Shown: positions 35,074-43,920 of the stretch, piece after piece | Layout of the letters: every line of letters begins with the position of its first letter | How positions within the stretch are numbered: position 1 is the stretch's first letter | Source of the DNA: Caballeronia sordidicola | GTDB lineage: Bacteria > Pseudomonadota > Gammaproteobacteria > Burkholderiales > Burkholderiaceae | DNA length: 64,000 nucleotides | Assembly: GCF_001544455.2 (NCBI RefSeq) | Contig: NZ_FCOC02000019.1 | Span: forward strand, 1 to 64,000 | Reading direction: 5' to 3' | Position numbers and translations under genes: made by a program | Notes under the pieces: model-generated | The model's input: the letters and a program-made list of their open reading frames with translations, nothing else | What the model was told of the DNA's origin: nothing | Database searches by the model: none

Positions 35074-35628
35074 ATGCGCGGATCATCACCGAAACAAACG
35101 ATTCTGTCCGAGCTGGTCCATGCGGATATCGGCACGCGGCTGTCCGTCGGCACCGTCAGTTAGGTGGAGCGTCGCAAGGCAAATCTGTCGATCAGCACGC
35201 TCCAACGGCTGCACCGGGCGCTGTCCGTACCGCTGAGCGCGCTGTTCGAAGCGGACGGCACAACCGCCGAGTCCGCCGCCGATGATTTCGTGCGACGCAT
35301 GCACGGGCGGCCGGTGCTCTCGGTCGCCGATACCGGCATGCTGAAGGAACTTCTGTCGCCGCACTGCGATCGCGATCTGCAGATGATGATCATCACGTTG
35401 CTGCGCGATTCGGGCTCCCGGGAGGTGCTGGTCGGCGCCGGCGAGAAAGCGGGGTTGGTGCTCGAAGGCGCAGTCGTGCTGGACCTCGATGGCCATCAAG
35501 TCGATCTCGAAGCAGGCGGCAGCTTCCAGTTCCGCAGTACGGCGCCACATCGGGTGCGCAATGAAAGCGATCGCGTCGCGCAGCTGGTGTGGATCATGAA
35601 CACGCAGCCGCCGATCATTCATCTGTGA
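35074..35628 (+). pseudogene. XRE-cupin regulator, truncated and interrupted
   Basis: The frame from ATG 35074 contains part of an XRE HTH (ILSELVHADIGTRLSVGTVS). A TAG at 35161-35163 stands where CAG (Gln of the SQVER helix) is expected. It then runs to 35628 with VERRKANLSISTLQRLHRAL and a cupin domain (SREVLVGAGEKAGLVLEGAVVL ... WIMNTQPPIIHL). The first helix of the HTH (the LGxRLRxLR segment) is absent. The intact relative at 48427 ends in nearly the same WIMNTRPPIPHF, so this is a decayed paralogue. The stretch after the stop could still make a lone cupin protein. Confidence 0.85.
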
Positions 35629-35662
35629 TCGTCCGTTTTTTTTGACTAGGAATCCGCAGAAT

Positions 35663-35678
35663 ATTCATTATAATGAAT
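35663..35678. promoter_or_regulatory. Candidate XRE-cupin operator, site 2 (perfect palindrome)
   Basis: ATTCATTATAATGAAT is a perfect 16-bp palindrome containing the TCA-N6-TGA core, 33 bp before the chosen start of the aldehyde dehydrogenase gene. It is conspicuously AT-rich here and probably overlaps the promoter. An ATG inside it (35673) is not used as the start for this reason. Confidence 0.6.
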
Positions 35679-35711
35679 CTTCTGTTTTCCCAATCAACGA
35701 TCCGGCCCAGC

Positions 35712-37205
35712 ATGTCCACACCGACACTCGATTTCGAACCCGGCGACGTTCCCCTGCCACAGGGTCATTTCATCGGCGGCTCATTTGTGCCGGGCGGCGA
35801 GACGCACATCGACGTTCGCCGTCCCTCCGATGGCGTGCCGCTGGGCTATGTCCCGGATGCCTGCGCCGATACGGTCGACCGCGCGGTGAGCGACGCGTTG
35901 AGCGCATGGAAAGCGAGCGGCTGGGGCACGCGGCCGCCACGCGAGCGAGCACGCGTGCTCGCGCGGTGGGCCGATCTGATCGACGCGCACGCTGTGAGCC
36001 TCGCGCAACTCGAAACGGTCAGCTCGACGCGCCCGGTCGCGGAAGCGTATGCGTCGGACGTGCCGTTCACCGCCGACGCGATCCGCTTTTTCGCCGAGCT
36101 TGCTGACAAACTCGGCGGCGATCTTGCTGCGACGCGCCAGGACAGTCTTGGGTTCATATCTTCGGAGCCCTACGGCGTGGTCGGCGCGATCACGCCGTGG
36201 AATTTTCCGCTTTCGATGTGCTCGTGGAAATGCGGCCCGGCGCTCGCCGCCGGCAATGCCGTCGTGCTGAAGCCGTCGGAGATGACGCCATTCTCGACGC
36301 TTCGTCTTGCCGAGCTGGCGATCGAGGCGGGCATGCCGCCGGGCGTTTTCAACGTCGTCAATGGTCGCGGCGCGACCACCGGCGCCGCGTTGACACGTCA
36401 TCCGGACATCGCGAAGGTGAGTTTCACAGGTTCGACACGCACCGGCGTCGCCATCATGACCGAGGCCGCGCAGCACGGCGTCAAACCCGTCACGCTGGAG
36501 CTTGGCGGTAAGAGCCCGCAACTGGTATTCGAGCACGTGACGAATCTCGAGCATACGGCGCATTGCATCGCGCGAGGGTTCACGAGCAACGGCGGTCAGG
36601 CATGCGTGGCCGGTTCGCGGCTGATCGTGCACAAGCGCGTCGCTGGCCCTCTGCTGGACGCGCTGCAACGGCTGCTCGCGCCGATCGCGCCAGGTCCGGT
36701 ATGGCGCAGTTCCACACGTTATTCGCCGCTCATCAGCCGCATGCAGGCCGAACGCGTCGAGTCGTTGATCGCGGCGAGCGTCGCGGACGGCGCCGAGGTG
36801 ATCTATGGCGGCGGCTTCTTCGAAGGCACCGGCGACGGCTATTTCCATCGTCCGACGCTGCTTGCAAATGTGACGGGACGCACGCCGGCGGTGCGCGAGG
36901 AAGTGTTCGGCCCGGTGCTGACCGTGCAGACCTTCGAAGATGAAGACGAGGGCATCGCGCTCGCCGCTCATCCCACCTACGGGCTTGCCGCCGGCGTCCA
37001 TACGAGCGACATCGGCCAGGCGTTGCGCGCGATGCGCCGCATCGCGGCAGGCACGGTCTGGATCAACCGTTACGGCCGCAGCGGCGACCTGATCATTCCG
37101 ACAGGCGGTTTCCGGCAGTCCGGCATCGGCAAGGATCTCGGCCGCGAGGCGTTGCTCGCGAGCATGCGCCACAAGAGCGTGCTGATCGACTTTGAAGCGC
37201 TATAG
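35712..37205 (+). CDS. Aldehyde dehydrogenase, PuuC-like
   Basis: The 497-residue protein has the ALDH set: GAITPWNFPLSMCSWKCGPALAAG, general-base Glu in TLELGGKSPQLVFE, nucleophilic Cys in TSNGGQACVAGSRL, and EEVFGPVLTVQTFEDEDEGI. It resembles PuuC/AldH enzymes that oxidise gamma-glutamyl-aminobutyraldehyde and similar omega-amino aldehydes. The start MSTPTLDFEPGDV at 35712 is chosen over an upstream ATG that lies inside the operator palindrome. It opens a plus-strand operon with the HAD and FAD oxidase genes. Confidence 0.9.
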   Translation: MSTPTLDFEPGDVPLPQGHFIGGSFVPGGETHIDVRRPSDGVPLGYVPDACADTVDRAVSDALSAWKASGWGTRPPRERARVLARWADLIDAHAVSLAQLETVSSTRPVAEAYASDVPFTADAIRFFAELADKLGGDLAATRQDSLGFISSEPYGVVGAITPWNFPLSMCSWKCGPALAAGNAVVLKPSEMTPFSTLRLAELAIEAGMPPGVFNVVNGRGATTGAALTRHPDIAKVSFTGSTRTGVAIMTEAAQHGVKPVTLELGGKSPQLVFEHVTNLEHTAHCIARGFTSNGGQACVAGSRLIVHKRVAGPLLDALQRLLAPIAPGPVWRSSTRYSPLISRMQAERVESLIAASVADGAEVIYGGGFFEGTGDGYFHRPTLLANVTGRTPAVREEVFGPVLTVQTFEDEDEGIALAAHPTYGLAAGVHTSDIGQALRAMRRIAAGTVWINRYGRSGDLIIPTGGFRQSGIGKDLGREALLASMRHKSVLIDFEAL

Positions 37206-37262
37206 CCGTATCCCGTTTCGCAATACCCGCATTCATATCCACGACAGACAGGAACGTTCACC

Positions 37263-37931
37263 ATGATCGATTTTGAGCCGAAGTACATTACTTTCGACTG
37301 TTACGGCACGCTGACCAACTTCCGGATGGCGGATGTTGCGCGACAGCTCTACGGCGACAAGCTCGACGCGGCGCAGATGGACCGCTTCGTCGAATACTTT
37401 CGCGGCTATCGGCTCGATGAGGTGCTGGGGGCGTGGAAGCCCTTTCGCGATGTGGTGGCGAACGCAGTGCGGCGAACCTGCGAGCGTACCGGCATGCCGT
37501 ACGACGAGGCGACGGCGGCGAAGATTTACGATGCGGTGCCCAAATGGGGCCCGCATCCGGACGTGCCGGAGGGACTTGCCCGGCTCGCGAAAAAGTATCG
37601 GCTCGTGATCCTGTCGAACGCCGCGGACGAGCAGATCGACAGCAACGTCGCGAAACTCGGCGCGCCGTTCTATCGCGTCTATACCGCCCAGCAGGCGCAG
37701 GCGTACAAGCCGTTGCAGAAGGCGTTCGAGTACATGTTCGCGCAACTCGACTGCAATCCGGAAGACGTGCTGCACGTATCGTCGAGCTTTCGCTACGATC
37801 TGATGACTGCCTACGACATGGGTATCAGGCACAAGGCGTTCGTCAATCGCCGGCATGAACCATTGAATCCGTACTACGGCGTCACCGAAGTATCTGGCAT
37901 TCCTGATCTTGCGTCGCAGCTTGGTCTCTAG
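37263..37931 (+). CDS. HAD-superfamily hydrolase, haloacid-dehalogenase type II-like
   Basis: The 222-residue protein has motif I YITFDCYGTLTNF, motif II LVILSNAADEQI and motif III AYKPLQKAFEYM. Motif IV reads HVSSSFRYDLMTAYDMGI, and FVNRRHEP follows. The Asn expected after VSS in true dehalogenases is Phe here, so a dehalogenase label may mislead. It sits between an aldehyde dehydrogenase and an FAD amine oxidase, the same company kept by the HAD protein at 20.2 kb. Confidence 0.87.
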   Translation: MIDFEPKYITFDCYGTLTNFRMADVARQLYGDKLDAAQMDRFVEYFRGYRLDEVLGAWKPFRDVVANAVRRTCERTGMPYDEATAAKIYDAVPKWGPHPDVPEGLARLAKKYRLVILSNAADEQIDSNVAKLGAPFYRVYTAQQAQAYKPLQKAFEYMFAQLDCNPEDVLHVSSSFRYDLMTAYDMGIRHKAFVNRRHEPLNPYYGVTEVSGIPDLASQLGL

Positions 37932-37976
37932 AACGCAGGCAGGACACTTCGAACCCTTTCTGGAATGTGCGATCCG

Positions 37977-39254
37977 ATGAAGCTTGAATCCTACTGGCTC
38001 GACACCGCGCCGCGTTTTTCGAGCGGCACCGACGAGCCGCTCGGCGCGCGCGTCGACGTTGCGGTGATTGGCGGCGGCTTCACCGGGCTGTCGGCGGCAC
38101 TCGCGCTCGCGCGGCGCGGCGCGTCGGTGATCGTGCTGGAGGCGCAGCGGCTGGCGAGCGAGGCGTCGGGCCGCAACGGCGGCCATTGCAGCACCGGCAC
38201 CGCGCAGGACTTCGGCGCGTTGAGCGCACGCTACGGCAACGAGCACGCGGCGGCGTTCTACCGTGCGTTCGCGGATGCGGTCGATACGGTTCGTTCGGTC
38301 GTCGCCGAAGAGAGCATCGACTGCGATCTGCGCGAGAGCGGCAAGATCAAGCTCGCCGCCAAGCCGCATCATTTCGCGGCGCTGGAAAAGACTTATGAGC
38401 TACTACGCCGCAGCGTGGATCCGGACGTGGCACTCGTGCCGCGCGAACGCATCCGCGACGAGATCGCTTCCGACAGCTTCTTCGGCGGACTCGTGCAGCG
38501 CAACGGTTTGCAGATGCATATCGGCAAGTTCGGTGTCGGGCTCGCCGAAGCGGCGGCCCGACATGGCGCGCGCATTTTCGAGGACACTCCCGTTACCGCG
38601 CTCAAGCCGCTCGGCGGTACGGCGTTCGACGTGCATTGCCCGCGCGGCAGCGTGCGCGCCGAACGTGTGCTGATCGCCACCGGCGCGTCGCAAAAAGGGC
38701 CGCTGCAATGGTTTCGCCGGCGTCTAGCGCCGGTCGGCAGTTTTATCCTCGCGACTGAGCCGCTCGGCCGCGAGCGTCTCGACGCGCTGTTGCCGACACG
38801 CCGCTCATACGTGACGAGCCGCACGATCGGCAATTACTTTCGGCCGTCGCCGGATGGTCGTCTGCTGTTCGGTGGACGCGCGCGCTTTGCACTGTCGAAT
38901 CCGCGCTCGGACGAGAAAAGCGGGCGCATTCTGCTGGCGTCGCTCGCGCAATATTTGCCTCAGCTCGCCGACGTGCGCATCGACTATTGCTGGGGCGGCC
39001 TCGTCGACATGACCGCAGACCGGCTGCCGCGTGCAGGGCAGCACGAGGGGCTGTTCTATTCGATGGGCTATAGCGGTCATGGCGTGCAGATGTCGGTGCA
39101 CATGGGCCGCGTAATGGCCGACGTGATGCTCGGGGACGCCACGCGCAATCCGTGGCGCGTGCTCGACTGGCCCGCAATTCCCGGTCATTTCGGGCATGCA
39201 TGGTTTCTGCCGCTGGTTGGCGCGTATTACCGCGTGCAGGACATCCTGCGTTGA
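37977..39254 (+). CDS. FAD-dependent amine oxidoreductase, PuuB-like
   Basis: The 425-residue protein (counting from the ATG at 37977; an ATG four codons earlier is possible) has VDVAVIGGGFTGLSAALALARRG, the flavin loop LASEASGRNGGHCSTG, and the C-terminal signature WGGLVDMTADRLPRAGQ. MKLESYWLDTAPRF is typical of gamma-glutamylputrescine oxidase homologues. It would deaminate an amine substrate and feed the ALDH encoded two genes upstream. It ends the operon, 370 bp before the porin. Confidence 0.9.
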   Translation: MKLESYWLDTAPRFSSGTDEPLGARVDVAVIGGGFTGLSAALALARRGASVIVLEAQRLASEASGRNGGHCSTGTAQDFGALSARYGNEHAAAFYRAFADAVDTVRSVVAEESIDCDLRESGKIKLAAKPHHFAALEKTYELLRRSVDPDVALVPRERIRDEIASDSFFGGLVQRNGLQMHIGKFGVGLAEAAARHGARIFEDTPVTALKPLGGTAFDVHCPRGSVRAERVLIATGASQKGPLQWFRRRLAPVGSFILATEPLGRERLDALLPTRRSYVTSRTIGNYFRPSPDGRLLFGGRARFALSNPRSDEKSGRILLASLAQYLPQLADVRIDYCWGGLVDMTADRLPRAGQHEGLFYSMGYSGHGVQMSVHMGRVMADVMLGDATRNPWRVLDWPAIPGHFGHAWFLPLVGAYYRVQDILR

Positions 39255-39623
39255 CGCGCGTGTGAGCATGGCCCCGCTGCACGTCGCACGACGAATGCAG
39301 CGGGATGGGCCATGCCGTCGGCCGCAGCCGATATAGCCTTCTCCTTCCTGTCGTTTTCCCTGAATCGACGCCGCCCAGCGTCCGGGTCCGATCGCGCGCA
39401 TCCGGCGAGCTGATTCGGAATACTGAAATACCCTGGAACCCATTGGTTTCGACGTTTTTCAGATTCCCGGCGGTTTCGCTTGACAGTCAATTTTCAGCTT
39501 GTTTCAATAAAATGAAATTGGCGCCGACGACATACATTGTGCGTGTCGCAAGGCTCCGTGCGTGACGGTTCGTCCGTCGCATTTCTCATGCTGTCCAGGA
39601 ACGGCATTTCCAGGGAGCGGCTC
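39255..39623. other. Intergenic region (369 bp) upstream of the porin, with operator site 3
   Basis: No gene is supported. The sequence turns AT-rich near 39480-39520, consistent with the porin promoter. The motif TTTCAATAAAATGAAA, with the operator core at 39504-39515, lies 109 bp before the porin start. Confidence 0.5.
39504..39515. promoter_or_regulatory. Candidate XRE-cupin operator, site 3
   Basis: TCAATAAAATGA, flanked to give TTTCA-N6-TGAAA, matches the other three sites in this cluster and precedes the porin gene. Confidence 0.5.
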
Positions 39624-40814
39624 ATGCCATTGATCGTCGGTCGGAAGCAGATTTTCGCGGGTTTGGCGCTGTTGCCGATCTGTGCGCTGTCGCATGCGCA
39701 AAGCAGCGTCACGTTGTACGGAATCGTCGATGCCGGACTGACGTACGCATCGAACATATCAGGGTCGGCGCGGTATACGCTGTCGAGCGGAAACGGTGCG
39801 GGCAACCGTTGGGGCTTGCGCGGCAACGAGGATCTTGGCGGCGGTATGAGTGCCGTCTTCGATGTCGAGAACGGCTTCAGCATGGCCACCGGTGCGATCG
39901 GGCAGGGCGGCACGTTCTTTGGCCGGCAGGCGTACGTCGGGCTGTCGAGTCCCCACGGCACGTTGACGATGGGCAGGCACACCGTCCCGTCAACGGACTA
40001 TGTGATGCCGTTCTCGTCGGGATCGAGCTGGGCCGGTTCGGGTGTCGGTTACGGCGTGCATATGGGCGACGTCGACAATCTCGACGGCACGAGTCGTGCG
40101 AATAATTCGATCAAGTACATCAGCAGGAACTATTCGGGTTTTTCGTTCAGCGGTCTCTATAGTTTCGGTGGCGTGGCGGGTGACTTCTCGCGCAACCAGA
40201 TCTATTCGGTGGGCGCTGCCTACTCGGCTGGTCCCGTGAAGGTCGCGGCGGGTTATCTATTGGCACGAAATCCTAATTTTTCGTTCTTCGGAAACAACGT
40301 GGCGTCGAGTACCACCGGCAACAACATGACCGGCAGTCCGACATTTGCCGGTTATGCGACGGCGCGCTCACAGCAGATTATCGTGGCGGGCGCCTCGTAC
40401 CAGCTGGGGTCGTTCACCGTCGCGACAGTCTATAGCAACGTGCAGTTCAAGGGGCTCGGAGAAACGGCCATCGCGGGCCTCACGCCGGCCGAAGCCGCGT
40501 TGCGTGGCACCGCAACCTTCAACACCGGCGAGCTGAACCTCAAATATTTCGTGACGCCGACGTTGATGGTCGGCACGGCGTACAACTACACGAAGGTCAC
40601 TGGCGGCGGTCCGTCGTCCAACTATCAGCAAGTGAATCTCGGTGCGCTGTATTTCCTGTCGAAAACCACGGACCTGTACGCGCTCGGTTTCTATCAGTGG
40701 GCGGGCGGCGTGAACTCGACGGGTGCGCCGGCCGTGGCGTCGATCGGTGGCGCGGCTTCATCGAGCAAGAACACACAAGGCGTGATCGTACTGGGCATTG
40801 AGAAGAAATTCTGA
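39624..40814 (+). CDS. Gram-negative outer-membrane porin (Burkholderia type)
   Basis: The start MPLIVGRKQIFAG follows GGGAG and gives a signal peptide ending SHAQ; the mature chain begins SSVTLYGIVDAGLTY, the hallmark of Burkholderiales general porins. The 396-residue length and GNRWGLRGNEDLGGGMSAVFDVENGF fit a 16-strand trimeric barrel, and the chain ends in Phe (GIEKKF), the outer-membrane assembly signal. It would admit the substrate of the surrounding catabolic genes. A diverged relative lies at 52794. Confidence 0.93.
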   Translation: MPLIVGRKQIFAGLALLPICALSHAQSSVTLYGIVDAGLTYASNISGSARYTLSSGNGAGNRWGLRGNEDLGGGMSAVFDVENGFSMATGAIGQGGTFFGRQAYVGLSSPHGTLTMGRHTVPSTDYVMPFSSGSSWAGSGVGYGVHMGDVDNLDGTSRANNSIKYISRNYSGFSFSGLYSFGGVAGDFSRNQIYSVGAAYSAGPVKVAAGYLLARNPNFSFFGNNVASSTTGNNMTGSPTFAGYATARSQQIIVAGASYQLGSFTVATVYSNVQFKGLGETAIAGLTPAEAALRGTATFNTGELNLKYFVTPTLMVGTAYNYTKVTGGGPSSNYQQVNLGALYFLSKTTDLYALGFYQWAGGVNSTGAPAVASIGGAASSSKNTQGVIVLGIEKKF

Positions 40815-40892
40815 ATGGCGCACACGATATCCCGGCAGAGGATGCGAACGAATTGGTGCATTGGTTGAGCGCGCGGGACAATAAGCATTTTG

Positions 40893-40967
40893 ATGAAAGG
40901 GATTGCCGTTATGAAGATGAGTCTGAACTGCGTGTGCCGCGTGTCTCTTCCGGGGACGCCCGAGTGA
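40893..40967 (+). CDS. Possible 24-codon leader peptide overlapping the next gene
   Basis: The frame ATG AAA GGG ... CCC GAG TGA (MKGIAVMKMSLNCVCRVSLPGTPE) ends in GTGA, overlapping the GTG start at 40964. Such an overlap can couple translation. There is no strong ribosome site and no homology, so it may be chance. Confidence 0.2.
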   Translation: MKGIAVMKMSLNCVCRVSLPGTPE

Positions 40968-42100
40968 GTACCGCAGACAGTTTTGACTTCGCCGTGATCG
41001 GGGGGGGACTGGTGGGCACTTCGCTCGCATACGGGCTGGCGCGGCGTGACAGGCGTGTCGTCGTGCTCGACGAGGGCGACGACGCGTTTCGCGCCGCGCG
41101 CGGCAATTTCGGCCTTGTGTGGGTGCAGAGCAAGGGTTACCAGTTCGCGCCGTATGCATCGTGGACTCGGCAGTCGAGCACGTTATGGCCGATGCTTGCG
41201 CAAAGCCTCTACGCCGAAACCGGCGTGGACGTGCAGTTGCAGCAGCGCGGAGCATTCCATCTATGCTTCACGGAGGCGGACATCGCCGAGCGCGTCAAGC
41301 GACTCGAATGGGTGCGCTCGGCGATCGGCGGCGACTACCCGTTCGAAATACTGAAACGCGATGCGCTGAAAGCGCGGTTGCCGCAGATCGGTCCTGACGT
41401 GTTCGGCGCGGCTTTCTCGCCAATGGACGGCCATGTGAATCCGCTCAAACTTCTGCGTGCGCTGCATACAGCATGTCAGGGGCGCGGCGTGACGATGCGC
41501 AATGGCACCCATGTCGACGATATCGTGTACGACGCTGGCCGCTTTCATCTGGGGACGAAGACTGGCGAACTCGTCGCGAACCGGATCGTGCTCGCCGCAG
41601 GGCTCGGCAATTGCCGGCTGGCCGAGCGCGTCGGCCTGAATGCGCCGGTCAGGCCGAACCGCGGGCAGGTTCTCGTCACCGAGCGCATTGCGCCGGTGTT
41701 GCCGTGTGCGACCGCATTCGTTCGCCAGACCGATGAGGGTTCAATCCAGATCGGCGATTCGATGGAGGACGTCGGCTTCGACGATTCCACGCATCCCGAC
41801 GTGCTGAAGGCGATCGCGAAGAGCGCGGTGCGCCAGTTCCCGTTTATCGCAAAGCTGCGGCTCGTCCGCGCCTGGGGTGCGCTGCGCGTGATGAGTCCCG
41901 ACGGCTATCCGATCTATGAGGAGTCGACACGATACCCCGGCGCGTTTCTCGTCACGTGCCATAGCGGCGTGACGCTCGCCGGCGCCCATGCACTGGCGCT
42001 CACGCCGTGGCTCATGGGTGAAGCGACGCTGCCCGACATAGATGCATTTTCCGGCGCGCGGTTCGCGGCCGGAAAAGAGAGTGCTGCACATGCCCATTGA
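40964..42100 (+). CDS. FAD-dependent oxidoreductase, catalytic subunit of a three-subunit dehydrogenase
   Basis: The chosen GTG start gives 378 residues beginning VSTADSFDFAVIGGGLVGTSLAYGLARR; a longer in-frame start from 40853 has no ribosome site. It is of the DAO/sarcosine-oxidase beta type (dinucleotide motif; PNRGQVLVTERIAP; SGVTLAGAHALAL). Proteins of this kind (OoxB, LhpB, HcnC) combine with a small Fe-S subunit and an FAD/Fe-S subunit to dehydrogenate opines, D-hydroxyproline or glycine. Both partners follow directly. Substrate is unknown; an N-substituted or cyclic amino acid is likely. Confidence 0.87.
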   Translation: MSTADSFDFAVIGGGLVGTSLAYGLARRDRRVVVLDEGDDAFRAARGNFGLVWVQSKGYQFAPYASWTRQSSTLWPMLAQSLYAETGVDVQLQQRGAFHLCFTEADIAERVKRLEWVRSAIGGDYPFEILKRDALKARLPQIGPDVFGAAFSPMDGHVNPLKLLRALHTACQGRGVTMRNGTHVDDIVYDAGRFHLGTKTGELVANRIVLAAGLGNCRLAERVGLNAPVRPNRGQVLVTERIAPVLPCATAFVRQTDEGSIQIGDSMEDVGFDDSTHPDVLKAIAKSAVRQFPFIAKLRLVRAWGALRVMSPDGYPIYEESTRYPGAFLVTCHSGVTLAGAHALALTPWLMGEATLPDIDAFSGARFAAGKESAAHAH

Positions 42101-42431
42101 TACGCGTTCGCCCTTGTTCCAGCCGCTGTCCGGCGTGGCCTGCCCGAAGGTGATGATCGAATACGACGGAGTGCCGGTGCAGGTGATCGCAGGTATTTCG
42201 GTTGCCGCCGCACTGCTTGAGGCGGGCGTGCGCGAGTTCCGGCGCAGCATCGTCGGCAATATGCCGCGCGCCCCGTACTGCATGATGGGCGTGTGCTTCG
42301 AGTGCTTCGTCGAGATCGACGGCGTGCCGAATCGTCAGAGCTGCATGACGCCTGTGCGCGCGGGTATGTGCATCCGCAGGCAAGATGGCGCACCGGACCA
42401 TTCGGGCGACGGCGACGGAGACCGCGCATGA
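42090..42431 (+). CDS. Small [2Fe-2S] subunit of the three-subunit dehydrogenase
   Basis: The 113-residue protein is of the Fer2_4/HcnA type. Its cysteines are arranged as YCMMGVCFECFVEIDG then RQSCMTPVRAGM, matching the C-x4-C-x2-C ... C cluster pattern. The start MPIDTRSPLFQPL at 42090 overlaps the end of the upstream gene by 11 bp, and its own stop overlaps the next start. It shuttles electrons between flavin subunits. Confidence 0.9.
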   Translation: MPIDTRSPLFQPLSGVACPKVMIEYDGVPVQVIAGISVAAALLEAGVREFRRSIVGNMPRAPYCMMGVCFECFVEIDGVPNRQSCMTPVRAGMCIRRQDGAPDHSGDGDGDRA

Positions 42432-43876
42432 ACGGCCCCGCTATGGATATGACGAAGAACGTCGATACCTTCGATCTCGCGATTGTCGGCAGCGGGCCGG
42501 CGGGCATGGCGGCGGCGACGACGGCGGCGTCGCTTGGTTTGAGCGTCGTCGTGCTCGACGAGCAGGACGCACCCGGCGGTCAAATCTACCGTTCGATCAC
42601 GCAGGCAGACGATGCGCAGCGTGCCCGGCTCGGTCCCGACTACGCTGGCGGCGCGCGTCTTGTCGCCGCTCTGAAACACGACGCGATTCGCTACGAGCCG
42701 GGCGCGGCGGTATGGAACGTGTCGCGCGACCGACGCATCGACTATCTGCGAAGCGGCGAATCACGGCAGCTGAACGCGCGCCGCATCTTGCTATGCGCGG
42801 GCGCGATGGAGCGACCGTTTCCGGTTCCAGGCTGGGATTTGCCCGGCGTGATGTCGGCGGGCGCCGCGCAGATCGCGTTGAAAAGCGCGCACCTGGTACC
42901 GGCCGATCCGGTCGTGCTGGCGGGCTGCGGCCCGTTGCTGTTGCTGCTCGCGTCGCAGTACCTTGCGGCGGGTGTGCCGATTCGCGCGATCGTCGATACG
43001 ACATCGTCCGACGACTATCGTCGCGCGCTCGCGCACGTGTCCAGTGCGCTGATGGGCTGGCCGTTCGTGCGCAAGGGCCTCGCGATGCTGCGCATGATCC
43101 GCCGTGCGGGCGTCGCGCACTACACCGGCGCGGCCCAACTGGCGATCGAGGCCGACGAGGGCGGCGATGCCAGCGGTACCGGCGCAAGCGCAGCCGTGAG
43201 CCGGGTCGCCCGTGCGCTGTGCTTCGTCAGCCACGGTAAAGCGCAGCGCATCGAATCGAATCTGATTCTGTTGCATCAAGGCGTCGTGCCGAATACGCAG
43301 TTCAGTTGGGCGCTGCGCGTGCCGCATCGTTGGGACGACGGACAGTTGTGCTGGCTGCCCGAACTCGACGCCTGGGGCGAGGCCGCCGACCTGGGCATCT
43401 TCATCGCGGGCGATGGCGCTCGGATCGTCGGTGCGCAAGCATCGGAAGAGCAGGGGCGGCTCGCCGCGCTCGCCGCCGCATGCGGCATCGGCCGTATCGA
43501 TGCGGCAGAACGAGATCGTCTCGCCGCGCCAGTCCGGCAGGCGCTGCGTCGTCTGACGCGCATCCGCCCGTTCCTCGATGCGCTGTACCGCCCGAAGCGC
43601 GAACACCGCATTCCCGCTGACGATGTGATCGTATGCCGCTGCGAAGAGGTCACGGCCGGTCAGCTTCGCAGCATCGTCGCGCTGGGCGTGCAGGGCCCGA
43701 ATCAGACTAAGGCGTTCAGCCGCTGCGGAATGGGGCCGTGCCAGGGCCGCCTGTGCGGATTGACTGTCAGCGAAGTCATTGCCGACCGGCGGGGCGTAGC
43801 GGTCGATCAGGTCGGCTATTACCGGATTCGTCCGCCGATCAAACCAGTCTCGATCGGCGAACTCGCGGGGAATTGA
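42428..43876 (+). CDS. FAD/NAD(P)-binding subunit with BFD-like [2Fe-2S] domain (OoxA/HcnB/LhpE type)
   Basis: The 482-residue protein begins with a dinucleotide fold (DLAIVGSGPAGMAAATTAASL, then LDEQDAPGGQIYR). It has a central pyridine-nucleotide-disulphide-oxidoreductase core and a C-terminal BFD-like domain with CRCEEVTAGQLRSIV and CGMGPCQGRLCG, which hold the cluster cysteines. This matches the alpha subunit of opine oxidases, hydrogen-cyanide synthases and D-hydroxyproline dehydrogenases. With the preceding two genes it forms a complete heterotrimer. ATGA overlaps throughout point to fixed stoichiometry. Confidence 0.9.
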   Translation: MNGPAMDMTKNVDTFDLAIVGSGPAGMAAATTAASLGLSVVVLDEQDAPGGQIYRSITQADDAQRARLGPDYAGGARLVAALKHDAIRYEPGAAVWNVSRDRRIDYLRSGESRQLNARRILLCAGAMERPFPVPGWDLPGVMSAGAAQIALKSAHLVPADPVVLAGCGPLLLLLASQYLAAGVPIRAIVDTTSSDDYRRALAHVSSALMGWPFVRKGLAMLRMIRRAGVAHYTGAAQLAIEADEGGDASGTGASAAVSRVARALCFVSHGKAQRIESNLILLHQGVVPNTQFSWALRVPHRWDDGQLCWLPELDAWGEAADLGIFIAGDGARIVGAQASEEQGRLAALAAACGIGRIDAAERDRLAAPVRQALRRLTRIRPFLDALYRPKREHRIPADDVIVCRCEEVTAGQLRSIVALGVQGPNQTKAFSRCGMGPCQGRLCGLTVSEVIADRRGVAVDQVGYYRIRPPIKPVSIGELAGN

Positions 43877-43920
43877 CGTGCGTGTCGCGTCTATCCCCGT
43901 TTCTTTCCTGAGGATATGTG

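Noticed and set aside
35781..38372. Long minus-strand frames (463 and 379 codons) opposite the ALDH, HAD and FAD genes
   Set aside because: The plus-strand frames have complete enzyme signatures; the minus-strand products have none.
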